From assembly GCA_023416135.1 (NCBI GenBank), contig JAEZIF010000051.1, positions 1 to 11,015 of the forward strand: DNA of 11,015 bases, given 5' to 3'. A model generated the notes under the pieces. The model was not told where the DNA came from, did no database searches, and saw only the letters and a program-made list of their open reading frames with translations. The translations under genes were made by a program, and so were the position numbers. Every line of letters starts with the position of its first letter. The first letter of the stretch is position 1. This stretch comes from Pseudomonadota bacterium (lineage in GTDB: Bacteria; Pseudomonadota; Alphaproteobacteria; Reyranellales; Reyranellaceae). This document shows positions 4,957 through 11,015 of this stretch, piece by piece.

Positions 4957-5694
4957 TCAGCGCATCGCCCGCATCACCGATCGCCGCCGCCGCCACGACC
5001 GGCGCAGCAGCCAGCCGATCAGGATCGGCAGCGCCACCAGCAGGGCAGCGGCTTCGTGCGAGCGGGCGCGGATGATCGCGCCTTCCCACAGGCTCCACAG
5101 CACGACTGCGGCCAGCGCCAGGCTCGCCAGGAAGACGACGCCGAGCAGGGCGAGTCCCGGCGGCCGGTTCCAGAACCCCAGGCCGTCGGTAACGGCCGGC
5201 GCCACGCTGCCCGCTGCCGTCATGGCTGCCTGCAGCCGGCTGGCGAAGGCGGTCAGTGCTTCCTGGTCGGGCCAGGGAACAGGTCCGTCGCCGCGGACCC
5301 GCACCGGCGGCAGGACGAACCGCTCGCCGTCACGCGTCGTGAGCGCCAGCAACTCGTCGGGGCCGTTCGACACGTTGTTGAGGCTGGCGATCTCGCCGAA
5401 GGCCACGCGCCGCACGCGGCGCCTGCCAATAAGCGGCACCAGCGGCCGCTCCTCGACCAGCACGGCATCCGCCTCGATCGTCCAGCGATGCCGGCGCAGC
5501 GCCGACGTCGCGCATACGGCGAAGACTGCCACGAACGCGCAGATCGTGCCGATCAATGTCGGAAACCTATGGTCGGGCGCGGCGAGCAGCACGGCGCCGG
5601 TGATGCCGGCGGCCAGCACCGCGAAGGATGCCATAAGCCCGCCGAGGATCCGCGGCAGGCTGCGGTAGAGGGCCTGATGGCTGGCGGCGTTCAC
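4957..5694 (-). CDS. Membrane protein with a PH-like cytoplasmic domain
   Basis: The 245-residue product has two N-terminal helices (~17-38 and ~45-66). A soluble region (~70-157) follows that reads like a PH-like beta barrel (RWTIEADAVLVEERPLVPLIGRRRVRRVAFGEIASL, then ELLALTTRDGERFVLPPVRV). Two more helices (~179-203 and ~215-231) precede a strongly basic tail (LLRRSWRRRRSVMRAMR). The basic stretches suggest that the tail and the central domain face the cytoplasm. The pattern of two helices, a strand-rich domain with charged turns, then helices is common in uncharacterised bacterial membrane proteins, and no catalytic motif is visible. The GTG at 5694 is the first usable start. Coding-like sequence (RIESFTRDASGGKLRS) continues ~20 codons upstream without ATG, GTG or TTG, so the true start may use a rarer codon. 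It is divergent from the gene at 5769. Confidence 0.8.
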   Translation of the reverse strand: MNAASHQALYRSLPRILGGLMASFAVLAAGITGAVLLAAPDHRFPTLIGTICAFVAVFAVCATSALRRHRWTIEADAVLVEERPLVPLIGRRRVRRVAFGEIASLNNVSNGPDELLALTTRDGERFVLPPVRVRGDGPVPWPDQEALTAFASRLQAAMTAAGSVAPAVTDGLGFWNRPPGLALLGVVFLASLALAAVVLWSLWEGAIIRARSHEAAALLVALPILIGWLLRRSWRRRRSVMRAMR

Positions 5695-5768
5695 GGACCG
5701 CAGCTTGCCGCCACTCGCATCGCGTGTGAAGCTCTCGATGCGCAGGGCAGGGGACGGGGGCTGCCGGA

Positions 5769-6314
5769 ATGAACAGGATCAGCATCGCACTCCTGTGCAT
5801 CGTTCTCGGCGCCACCGGCGCCCGCGCGCAGATGGAGCCTGCGCCCGGGCAACGCCCCTTCGAGCTGGTGTCGGGTATCGTGTTCTACTGCGCCAGCGCG
5901 CCCGGCTTTGCCTGGACCGTGGAAGCCTGCAGCAAGCTCACGGCCGAGTTCAGGAAGCGCGCGGAAGCGTTCAAGCTGCCGTTTGCCGAGGTGCCGACCA
6001 CCCCCGACTTCAAGACCAGGAAAATGCCGACGTCGGGCGGCTTCGATCAGGACAAGGCGGTGCGCGTGTTCTGGTACTTCGCCGACCGGAGCGACGCCCC
6101 GGGGATGATCAGGGGCACCTTGTCGTCGACCCGGATCTGGGAGCCGACGCAGAAGGAGGTTCCCAACGTCGCGCCGGGCCAGCGCATCCCCGTGCCATTC
6201 TGGGAACAGTCGGCGTCGTTCAGGCGCGGTGTCGGATACAGGGACGCCGCGGAGTATCTGCAGCTCATCACCGACTCGTTCTTCCTGATCGGCGACAAGC
6301 GCCGGCCGCAATGA
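5769..6314 (+). CDS. Sec-exported hypothetical protein (181 residues)
   Basis: The product begins MNRISIALLCIVLGATGARA followed by Q. This is a typical signal peptide with probable cleavage after ARA at residue 20, so the mature protein of ~161 residues should be periplasmic. The mature part has two cysteines close together (VFYCASAPGFAWTVEAC, residues 41 and 54), a plausible disulfide. A central region carries VRVFWYFADRSDAPGMIRGTLSS, and the C-terminal helix ends in AAEYLQLITDSFFLIG. I do not recognise a domain. A G-rich binding site (GACGGGGG) lies ~8 bases before the ATG. The gene for a three-helix membrane protein starts 16 bases after its stop, so the two are probably one operon with an envelope role. 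It is divergent from the PH-like membrane protein, with 74 bases between the starts. Confidence 0.78.
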   Translation: MNRISIALLCIVLGATGARAQMEPAPGQRPFELVSGIVFYCASAPGFAWTVEACSKLTAEFRKRAEAFKLPFAEVPTTPDFKTRKMPTSGGFDQDKAVRVFWYFADRSDAPGMIRGTLSSTRIWEPTQKEVPNVAPGQRIPVPFWEQSASFRRGVGYRDAAEYLQLITDSFFLIGDKRRPQ

Positions 6315-6330
6315 GTTGAGGTCGTCCCTC

Positions 6331-7044
6331 ATGACCTGGCTCCTGGCGCTCGTGATGGCCGTGGTCGGTGCGGCCTTGGGGTTTGCCCTGGGCGCCACCG
6401 CGGCCGCCGCGCTGGCGCCGCTGCTCGGCATCACGTCGTTCGAAGGTGCGTCGGGCTATTTCGCAGTGTTCATCGGCGCACCGCTCGGCGGGCTGGCGGG
6501 ACTGGTGCTGGGCGCATGGCTGGTGCTGCGTCGCGCCGGGCTGAGGGGCGCCGCCGTGGCCGGCCGCATCGGTCTCGTGTTCGGCGGCGTGGTTCTCCTG
6601 GCCGCGGCGGGACTCGGCGCTTTCTGGCTGATGCGCCCGCTGGTCAACGCCAACGGCCCCGCACCCCGGCTGGTGTTCGAGATCCGCCTGCCGCCGGGCG
6701 TCGCGGCGCCATCATCGCGCGACGCGGTCGAGCTGCAGACCGCCAGGAACACCTTGCCGGCCACCTTGTCGGACGCCCGGCGTGACGACGGGCGCGAGGT
6801 GCTGACGGGCAGCGTCGAGCTCTACTATCGCACCTGGCGTCGCCTTCTGGTGCTGCGCCTGCCCGACAAGACCGACGTGCTGTTCGAGCCGTCGCTCGGC
6901 CTCACCCCCGCCCATACCAGGACCTTCACCGACTGGCGGCGCGCCGACTACATCGCCCGGCCGGGCGAAGAGCAGGCGCGGCGCACCACGGCCGCCGATG
7001 CCTGGGAGATCCGCTATCGCGTCGACTGGGCGGGCGAGGACTGA
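6331..7044 (+). CDS. Three-helix membrane protein with a soluble C-terminal domain
   Basis: From ATG 6331 the product has 237 residues. Three Gly/Ala-rich helices (~3-32, ~44-67 and ~79-102) are followed by a soluble domain (~103-237) with PRLVFEIRLPPGV, REVLTGSVELYYRTWRRLLVLRLPDKTDVLFEP and a tail ending EIRYRVDWAGED. The number of helices places the C-terminal domain on the periplasmic side if the N-terminus is inside. I chose ATG 6331 because GAGG lies 9 bases upstream. An in-frame TTG at 6316 lies 1 base after the previous stop and has no binding site. The soluble domain looks beta-rich but I do not recognise it. It is tail to tail with the LysR gene (12 bases between stops), with no visible terminator. 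Confidence 0.78.
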   Translation: MTWLLALVMAVVGAALGFALGATAAAALAPLLGITSFEGASGYFAVFIGAPLGGLAGLVLGAWLVLRRAGLRGAAVAGRIGLVFGGVVLLAAAGLGAFWLMRPLVNANGPAPRLVFEIRLPPGVAAPSSRDAVELQTARNTLPATLSDARRDDGREVLTGSVELYYRTWRRLLVLRLPDKTDVLFEPSLGLTPAHTRTFTDWRRADYIARPGEEQARRTTAADAWEIRYRVDWAGED

Positions 7045-7056
7045 GCACCGCCTCGG

Positions 7057-7959
7057 TCACTTGGCGGATTGCAGCCAGCTCGAGAGCGCGGCTATCTCGC
7101 GCTGGCGCGGATGGCCGGCCGCATGGACGAGATAGAAGCCCGGGCCCGGCACTTTCAGGTCCAGCGCTTTCACCAAAGTACCCGCCTTCAGTTCGTCGCC
7201 GACGAGCACGTCGCTCAACAGGCCGATGCCCTGGCCGGCGAGGACCGCTTCCATGGCATGCGGTTCTTCACGAAAGCTCAGGTGATCCATCTCGTTGCTC
7301 TCGGGCACGTCGCGCCATCGCCGTTGGGCGGCCGTGAACCATCGCTGCCATGTCGCGGCGTTCGCGATGAAGGGCGGCCAGTGGAAATGGATGAGGACCT
7401 GGCCGCGCAGCTCTGCCGCGCGCTTGAGCGGCCGGTGGCCTGCAAGCAGGCGTGGACTGCAGATCGGCCAGAACGACTCGCGGAACAGCGCCTTCGCGAC
7501 GCCATCCCTCGGCACGGTCGCCGCGTTGCGGATCGCGACATCCGCTTCGCTGCGAAGATCGAGGATGGCGTCCGTGCCGATGACCTCGAGCGACAGTGCG
7601 TCGGGCTGTTGGCGCCACAGCGACAGCCTCGGCACCAGCCATCGGCTGGCGAAGGCGTTGGTCGTCGTCAATCGCAGCGGCTGGTTGCTGCCGTTGCGCG
7701 TCACGCAGGCCAGGGCCTTGGCGAATGCTTCGAATCCGTCGTGAACTCCGGGAAACAGCCGCTCGCCTGCCTCGGTCAATGCCACCGGCCGCGGATGCCT
7801 GCGGAACAGCGATTGCCCGCAGTATCGCTCGAGCTGGCGGACCTGATGGCTGATCGCCGTCGGTGTGACGTAAAGCTCCGCCGCCGCCTTCTTGAAGCTC
7901 AGGTGTCGCGCCGCCGCTTCGAAGGCCCGCAGCTCTATCAGAGGCGGAAGTCTCGGCAT
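7057..7959 (-). CDS. LysR-family transcriptional regulator (GcvA-like)
   Basis: The 300-residue product has the normal LysR length. The N-terminal winged helix-turn-helix (~3-62) reads LPPLIELRAFEAAARHLSFKKAAAELYVTPTAISHQVRQLE, with the VTPTAISHQ motif typical of the GcvA branch, then LFRRHPRPVALTEAGERLFP. The effector domain (~90-297) starts with LRLTTTNAFASRWLVPRLSLW and includes TDAILDLRSEADVAIR and GQGIGLLSDVLVGDELKAGTLV. A GGAGG site precedes ATG 7959. It is divergent from the FAD oxidoreductase with 109 bases between the starts, the classic arrangement for a LysR protein that controls the neighbouring operon and itself. The inducer cannot be read from the sequence, and the GcvA-like assignment describes the subfamily, not a role in glycine metabolism. 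Confidence 0.93.
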   Translation of the reverse strand: MPRLPPLIELRAFEAAARHLSFKKAAAELYVTPTAISHQVRQLERYCGQSLFRRHPRPVALTEAGERLFPGVHDGFEAFAKALACVTRNGSNQPLRLTTTNAFASRWLVPRLSLWRQQPDALSLEVIGTDAILDLRSEADVAIRNAATVPRDGVAKALFRESFWPICSPRLLAGHRPLKRAAELRGQVLIHFHWPPFIANAATWQRWFTAAQRRWRDVPESNEMDHLSFREEPHAMEAVLAGQGIGLLSDVLVGDELKAGTLVKALDLKVPGPGFYLVHAAGHPRQREIAALSSWLQSAK

Positions 7960-8068
7960 CTCCTACCCCTCCAGGTGATGCCAATTCATCTACTGGCTGA
8001 AATCTATGCGTTTGTCGCGGCACGGCGAAGTGACAAAGATCGGACATTGATCGCGGGGGAGACCGGCC
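7960..8068. promoter_or_regulatory. Divergent promoter and operator region of the LysR regulator and FAD enzyme
   Basis: The 109 bases between the two starts are richer in A/T than the genes. They contain TTCA-N9-TGAA (7985-8001), an interrupted dyad of the size LysR proteins often bind. A TTGTCG/AAAGAT pair 17 bases apart (8012-8040) is only a weak -35/-10 candidate toward the plus strand. Confidence 0.4.
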
Positions 8069-9448
8069 ATGGCGCTGGACATCGTGAATGCCGCCGCTGA
8101 GCTGAGCCCGACCTTCCGGGGACAGCTCCTCAAGCCTGGCGATACCGGATACGACGATGCCAGGAAGGTTCACAACGGCCTGATCGACAAGCGGCCGGCG
8201 CTGATCGCGCGATGCCGCGGCGTCGCCGACGTCGCCGACGCCATCGCCGTTGCGCAAAAGATGCATCTCGAGGCGGCCGTTCGTGGCGGCGGTCACAACG
8301 TGGCCGGGCGCGCGACCGTCGACGGCGGCGTCATGATCGACCTTTCCCCGATGAAGGGCATCCATGTCGATCCGCTCGCCCGCCGCGTGCGGGCCGAGGG
8401 CGGCGCCACGTGGGGCGAGCTCAATCGCGAGACCCAGCTGCATGGCCTGGCGGTCACCGGCGGTGTCATCTCGACCACGGGCATCGGCGGCCTGACGTTA
8501 GGCGGCGGGATCGGCTGGCTCATGGGCAAGCATGGGCTCGCCCTGGACAACCTCGTGTCGGTCGAACTGGTCCTTGCCGACGGACGCGTCGTCACCGCCA
8601 GCGAGCGGGAGAATCCCGACCTGTTCTGGGCCGTGCGTGGCGGCGGCGGCAACTTCGGCGTGGCGACGTCCCTGGAATACCGGCTGCATCCCGTCGGGCC
8701 GCAGGTGACCGGCGGCCTGATCGCCTATCCCTTCGACGTGGCGTGGGACGTCCTGCGCCGCTATCGCGACCTGACCGAACGGGTTCCCGACGAGCTCACC
8801 GTGGTCGCGGTGTTGGCCCATGCACCCGACGGCTCGGGACAGAAGCTCGCGGCCCTGGTGCTGTGCCACTGCGGCTCGCTGGCCGAAGGCGACAAGGCGG
8901 TGCAGCCCATCAAGGCATTCGGTACGCCGGCGATGGATGGCATCGCGGCGCTGCCCTACACGCAGATGAACAGCATGCTGGATGCCGGCTATCCGAGGGG
9001 TGCGCTCAACTACTGGAAGTCGAGCTTCCTCGCGACGCTGAGCGACGACGCGATCCGCGCGATGATCGATGGCTTCGCGCGCTGCCCGGCGCCGATGGGC
9101 GAGATCCTGCTCGAACATTTCCATGGCGCCGTCGCGCGGGTCGGGCCGACCGACACCGCCTTCCCGCACCGCTCGCCGGGCTACAACATGCTGGTGCTGT
9201 CGCAATGGATGGACCGTCGGCAGAACGCCGACTGCATCGCCTGGGCGCGGGAGAGCTATGCGAGCCTGCAGCCCTTCGTCGGTGCCGGCCGGTACGTCAA
9301 CTATTTCGGTGACGATGAGCCGGGCGATGCCATCACCGCGGCCTACGGACCGAACTATCGTCGCCTGCAGGAAGTCAAGACGACGTACGACCCGGGGAAT
9401 TTCTTTCGCATGAACCAGAACATCCGGCCGCTGGCGTCGAGGTCCTGA
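8069..9448 (+). CDS. FAD-dependent oxidoreductase, berberine-bridge-enzyme type
   Basis: The 459-residue product matches the length and plan of BBE-like oxidases. The FAD-binding PCMH-type domain (~43-210) carries AVRGGGHNVAGRATVDGGVMIDLS, in which H76 is at the position that binds FAD covalently, and TTGIGGLTLGGGIGWLMGKHG. The usual second attachment cysteine before the glycine run is absent (GGVISTTG), so single rather than double covalent flavin attachment is expected. The C-terminal BBE segment is YVNYFGDDEPGDAITAAYGPNYRRLQEVKTTYDPGNFFRMNQNIRP. There is no signal peptide, so it is probably cytoplasmic. Relatives oxidise sugars, alcohols or alkaloid-like substrates and pass electrons to oxygen; the substrate here is unknown. 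GGGGGAG precedes the ATG. It heads a plus-strand cluster divergent from the LysR gene. Confidence 0.93.
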   Translation: MALDIVNAAAELSPTFRGQLLKPGDTGYDDARKVHNGLIDKRPALIARCRGVADVADAIAVAQKMHLEAAVRGGGHNVAGRATVDGGVMIDLSPMKGIHVDPLARRVRAEGGATWGELNRETQLHGLAVTGGVISTTGIGGLTLGGGIGWLMGKHGLALDNLVSVELVLADGRVVTASERENPDLFWAVRGGGGNFGVATSLEYRLHPVGPQVTGGLIAYPFDVAWDVLRRYRDLTERVPDELTVVAVLAHAPDGSGQKLAALVLCHCGSLAEGDKAVQPIKAFGTPAMDGIAALPYTQMNSMLDAGYPRGALNYWKSSFLATLSDDAIRAMIDGFARCPAPMGEILLEHFHGAVARVGPTDTAFPHRSPGYNMLVLSQWMDRRQNADCIAWARESYASLQPFVGAGRYVNYFGDDEPGDAITAAYGPNYRRLQEVKTTYDPGNFFRMNQNIRPLASRS

Positions 9449-9514
9449 GGGGCGGAGCGCCAACGCAAGCCGGCGCGGAAGTTGTCGGGGAGAAAGCACA
9501 GAGGAGACGGTCCA

Positions 9515-10060
9515 ATGACGCGAGCATTAGCCTTCCTGTTCGTCGCTTCGTCCATCGTGGGCTCTGCCTCGATAGCTCATGCACAGCATGCCATGATGGA
9601 TGACAAGGAACTCATGACGAAGCTCAAGGACGCCGCCCCGGCGCACGTTCTCGAACATGCGACGATCATGAACATGGGGGCCGACGGCAAGATGAAGGTC
9701 GTCAAGCAGGGCAACAACGGATGGACCTGCATGGATCCGGGCGGCGCGCCGATGTGCGCCGACAAGGCGGCCATGGAGTGGGCGGAGGCCTGGCAGAGCA
9801 AGGGACCTGCACCGCAGAAGCTCGGCTTCATCTACATGCTGAGCGGCGACAGCGGGGCAAGCAACAGCGATCCGTATTCCACCAAGGAGGCCGCGGACAA
9901 TCACTGGGTCAAGACCGGACCACACGTGATGATCGTGGGCGCCGAAGCCAAAGCCATGATGCAAGGGTACCCGAGGGACGTGAAAGTTGCCGACCCCCAG
10001 GTGCCCTACGTCATGTGGCCCGGGACGCCGTATGAGCATCTGATGTTGCCGATCAAGTAG
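9515..10060 (+). CDS. Exported hypothetical protein with a conserved WPGTPYEHLM end
   Basis: From ATG 9515 (GAGGAGA 7 bases upstream) the product has 181 residues. It starts MTRALAFLFVASSIVGSASI followed by AHA and Q, a signal peptide cleaved after residue ~23. An in-frame ATG at 9482 would bury the signal and is rejected. The mature part is rich in Met. It has a C-x8-C pair (WTCMDPGGAPMCADKAAMEWAEAW), then LGFIYMLSGDSGASNSDPYSTK, NHWVKTGPHVMIVG and DPQVPYVMWPGTPYEHLMLPIK. I recall hypothetical exported proteobacterial proteins with the same GPHVMIVG and WPGTPYEHLM motifs, but none with an assigned function. It lies between the FAD oxidoreductase and the NTF2-like gene on the same strand, spaced 66 and 41 bases, so it is probably part of the cluster. 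Confidence 0.8.
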   Translation: MTRALAFLFVASSIVGSASIAHAQHAMMDDKELMTKLKDAAPAHVLEHATIMNMGADGKMKVVKQGNNGWTCMDPGGAPMCADKAAMEWAEAWQSKGPAPQKLGFIYMLSGDSGASNSDPYSTKEAADNHWVKTGPHVMIVGAEAKAMMQGYPRDVKVADPQVPYVMWPGTPYEHLMLPIK

Positions 10061-10101
10061 CGAGCGTCCGCGGCCGTCGAGAACAGATCCAGGAGGTCGC
10101 G

Positions 10102-10515
10102 ATGGCGTCGATCAAGGAAGTGGCCGAACGTTTCTTCGAGGCATGCGAGACGGGCAAGGGCTGGGAAGGGTGCAAGGCATATTGCAAGCCCGACGCCACC
10201 TTCTCGGCCCAGGCCGAACCGCTCGCCGACGTGCGGACCTTGCAGAACTACGCCAACTGGATGCAAGGCCTGATGAAGATGATGCCCGACGGCCGCTATG
10301 CGCTGAAGTCGTTCGCGATCGATGACCAGCGCGCCAATGTCACCGCCTACGCCGTGTTTTCCGGGACGCACACCGGTGACGGTGGACCGCCGCCCACGGG
10401 CAAGCGCACGAGTTCGGACTACGTCTACTCCATGGATTTCGACGGCGACAGGATTCGCCACATGACCAAGATCTGGAATGCGAGCTGGGCGATGAAGGAG
10501 CTCGGCTGGAGCTGA
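10102..10515 (+). CDS. NTF2/SnoaL-like fold protein (137 residues)
   Basis: An ideal AGGAGG lies 5 bases before the ATG. The 137 residues fit the cone-shaped alpha+beta NTF2/SnoaL fold. A first helix (IKEVAERFFEACETGKGWEGCKAYCKPDATFSAQ) is followed by the helix TLQNYANWMQGLMKMMPDGRY and a run of strands (ALKSFAIDDQRANVTAYAVFSGTHTG, TSSDYVYSMDFDGDRIRHMTKIWN). The C-terminus is short. Members act as small-molecule isomerases, cyclases or hydratases or bind ligands, and the pocket residues vary too much to name a reaction. The Gly/Pro loop GDGGPPPTGKRT is typical of SnoaL-like proteins with an ester-like 'GPPTGK' motif. It sits between the exported protein and the molybdenum enzyme. No signal peptide is present, so it is cytoplasmic. 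Confidence 0.87.
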   Translation: MASIKEVAERFFEACETGKGWEGCKAYCKPDATFSAQAEPLADVRTLQNYANWMQGLMKMMPDGRYALKSFAIDDQRANVTAYAVFSGTHTGDGGPPPTGKRTSSDYVYSMDFDGDRIRHMTKIWNASWAMKELGWS

Positions 10516-10528
10516 GCAGAGGGCAAGC

Positions 10529-11015
10529 ATGGAAGCGAAAGATTTCCGGCGTCGACAGTTCCTGGTTCAGGGCGGCACGGCAGCGGCTGCCGGCCTTGGC
10601 CTCCTCGATCTGGCGTCCCCCGCCTGGTCCTTTCCGAGCCGGCCTGGCGAGACGGTCGTTCCCTGGGCCGATCAGCCGGCGCCACCGCCGTCCGAAGCGT
10701 TTTTACAGGTCGTGCCGAAGCAGCTGCGCTGGGAGGAAGTCGATGCCTGGTTGACGCCGAACGATCGGTTCTTCGCCGTCGGCCACTATGGCTTCCCGAA
10801 GATCGACGCGAAGGACTGGACGCTGGCGGTCAGCGGCCTGGTTCGGCAGCCGCTGACCCTTACGCGCGACCAGCTCATGGCGATGCCCCGGCGCGATGTC
10901 GTGTTCACGATGGAATGCGCCGGAAATCGCGGCTTTCCCTTCTTCATCGGCGGGATCGGCACCGCCCGCTGGGTTGGCACGCCGCTGGCGCCCGTTCTCG
11001 AACAGGCCGGCATCC
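10529..11015 (+). CDS. Tat-exported molybdopterin oxidoreductase, sulfite oxidase family (C-terminus outside window)
   Basis: The first 162 residues are present. The N-terminus MEAKDFRRRQFLVQGGTAAA continues AGLGLLDLASPAWS, a twin-arginine signal (RRQFL, then a hydrophobic stretch), so the folded enzyme is exported with its cofactor. The catalytic domain starts with LTPNDRFFAVGHYGFPKIDAKDWTLAVSGLV and has VFTMECAGNRG, where C130 is the expected thiolate ligand of molybdenum. This is the oxidoreductase molybdopterin-binding domain of sulfite oxidase and SorA-type dehydrogenases, usually 380-430 residues in total with a C-terminal dimerisation domain that lies past base 11015. The substrate may be sulfite or another small oxo-acceptor. 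AGAGGG precedes the ATG, 13 bases after the previous stop. It is the last visible gene of the cluster. Confidence 0.9.
   Translation, partial: MEAKDFRRRQFLVQGGTAAAAGLGLLDLASPAWSFPSRPGETVVPWADQPAPPPSEAFLQVVPKQLRWEEVDAWLTPNDRFFAVGHYGFPKIDAKDWTLAVSGLVRQPLTLTRDQLMAMPRRDVVFTMECAGNRGFPFFIGGIGTARWVGTPLAPVLEQAGI

Noticed and set aside
8498..9499. Minus-strand open frame (333 codons) opposite the FAD oxidoreductase
   Set aside because: It is antisense to a well-supported BBE-type enzyme; Arg/His/Gly-rich composition and no recognisable domain.
10786..11013. Minus-strand open frame (75 codons) at the right end
   Set aside because: It is antisense to the molybdopterin-binding domain, including the conserved Cys motif.

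Overview
The base composition (high GC), the strong GC bias at third codon positions, the GcvA-type LysR regulator and the overall gene content fit a GC-rich alphaproteobacterium, perhaps a Reyranella/Rhodospirillales-like soil or water bacterium. That placement is inferred from the look of the proteins, not from a marker gene. I see no tRNA, rRNA, CRISPR array, transposase or phage gene.

Left part (1-2734). This region reads mainly on the minus strand and looks rearranged. The first ~120 bases carry a plus-strand scrap of a TolB/PD40-type beta-propeller. It abuts, head to head, a minus-strand start that looks like a lipoprotein signal. Next, reading minus, come a small alphaproteobacterial hypothetical gene broken by a frame change in its N-terminal membrane segment (246-571) and a 29-residue single-helix membrane protein (601-690). 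A complete hflK (869-1993) follows, with no hflC beside it, then a 168-residue tail-anchored-like protein (2228-2734). Two diverged copies of a ~150-nt element (706-854 and 2078-2233) lie in the same orientation on either side of hflK. Each ends 15-16 nt before an ATG preceded by a Shine-Dalgarno sequence. They look like structured 5' leaders and are the most interesting unexplained feature here.

Middle part (2868-5694), all minus. Four genes can be supported with limited or no functional assignment: a 62-residue winged-helix-like protein, a 133-residue protein, a 78-residue protein with a TTG start, and a membrane protein with a PH-like cytoplasmic domain (4957-5694). Among them is a clear RsbR-type STAS regulator (4000-4854, TTG start set by a strong ribosome binding site). 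No RsbS, RsbT or sigma factor gene lies next to it.

Right part (5769-11015). Two plus-strand envelope genes (a Sec-exported protein and a three-helix membrane protein) meet a minus-strand LysR regulator tail to tail. The regulator is divergent from a plus-strand cluster: a berberine-bridge-type FAD oxidoreductase, an exported protein of unknown function, an NTF2/SnoaL-fold protein and a Tat-exported molybdopterin sulfite-oxidase-family enzyme that runs off the window. The layout suggests the LysR protein controls an oxidative small-molecule pathway, but the substrate cannot be read from the sequence.
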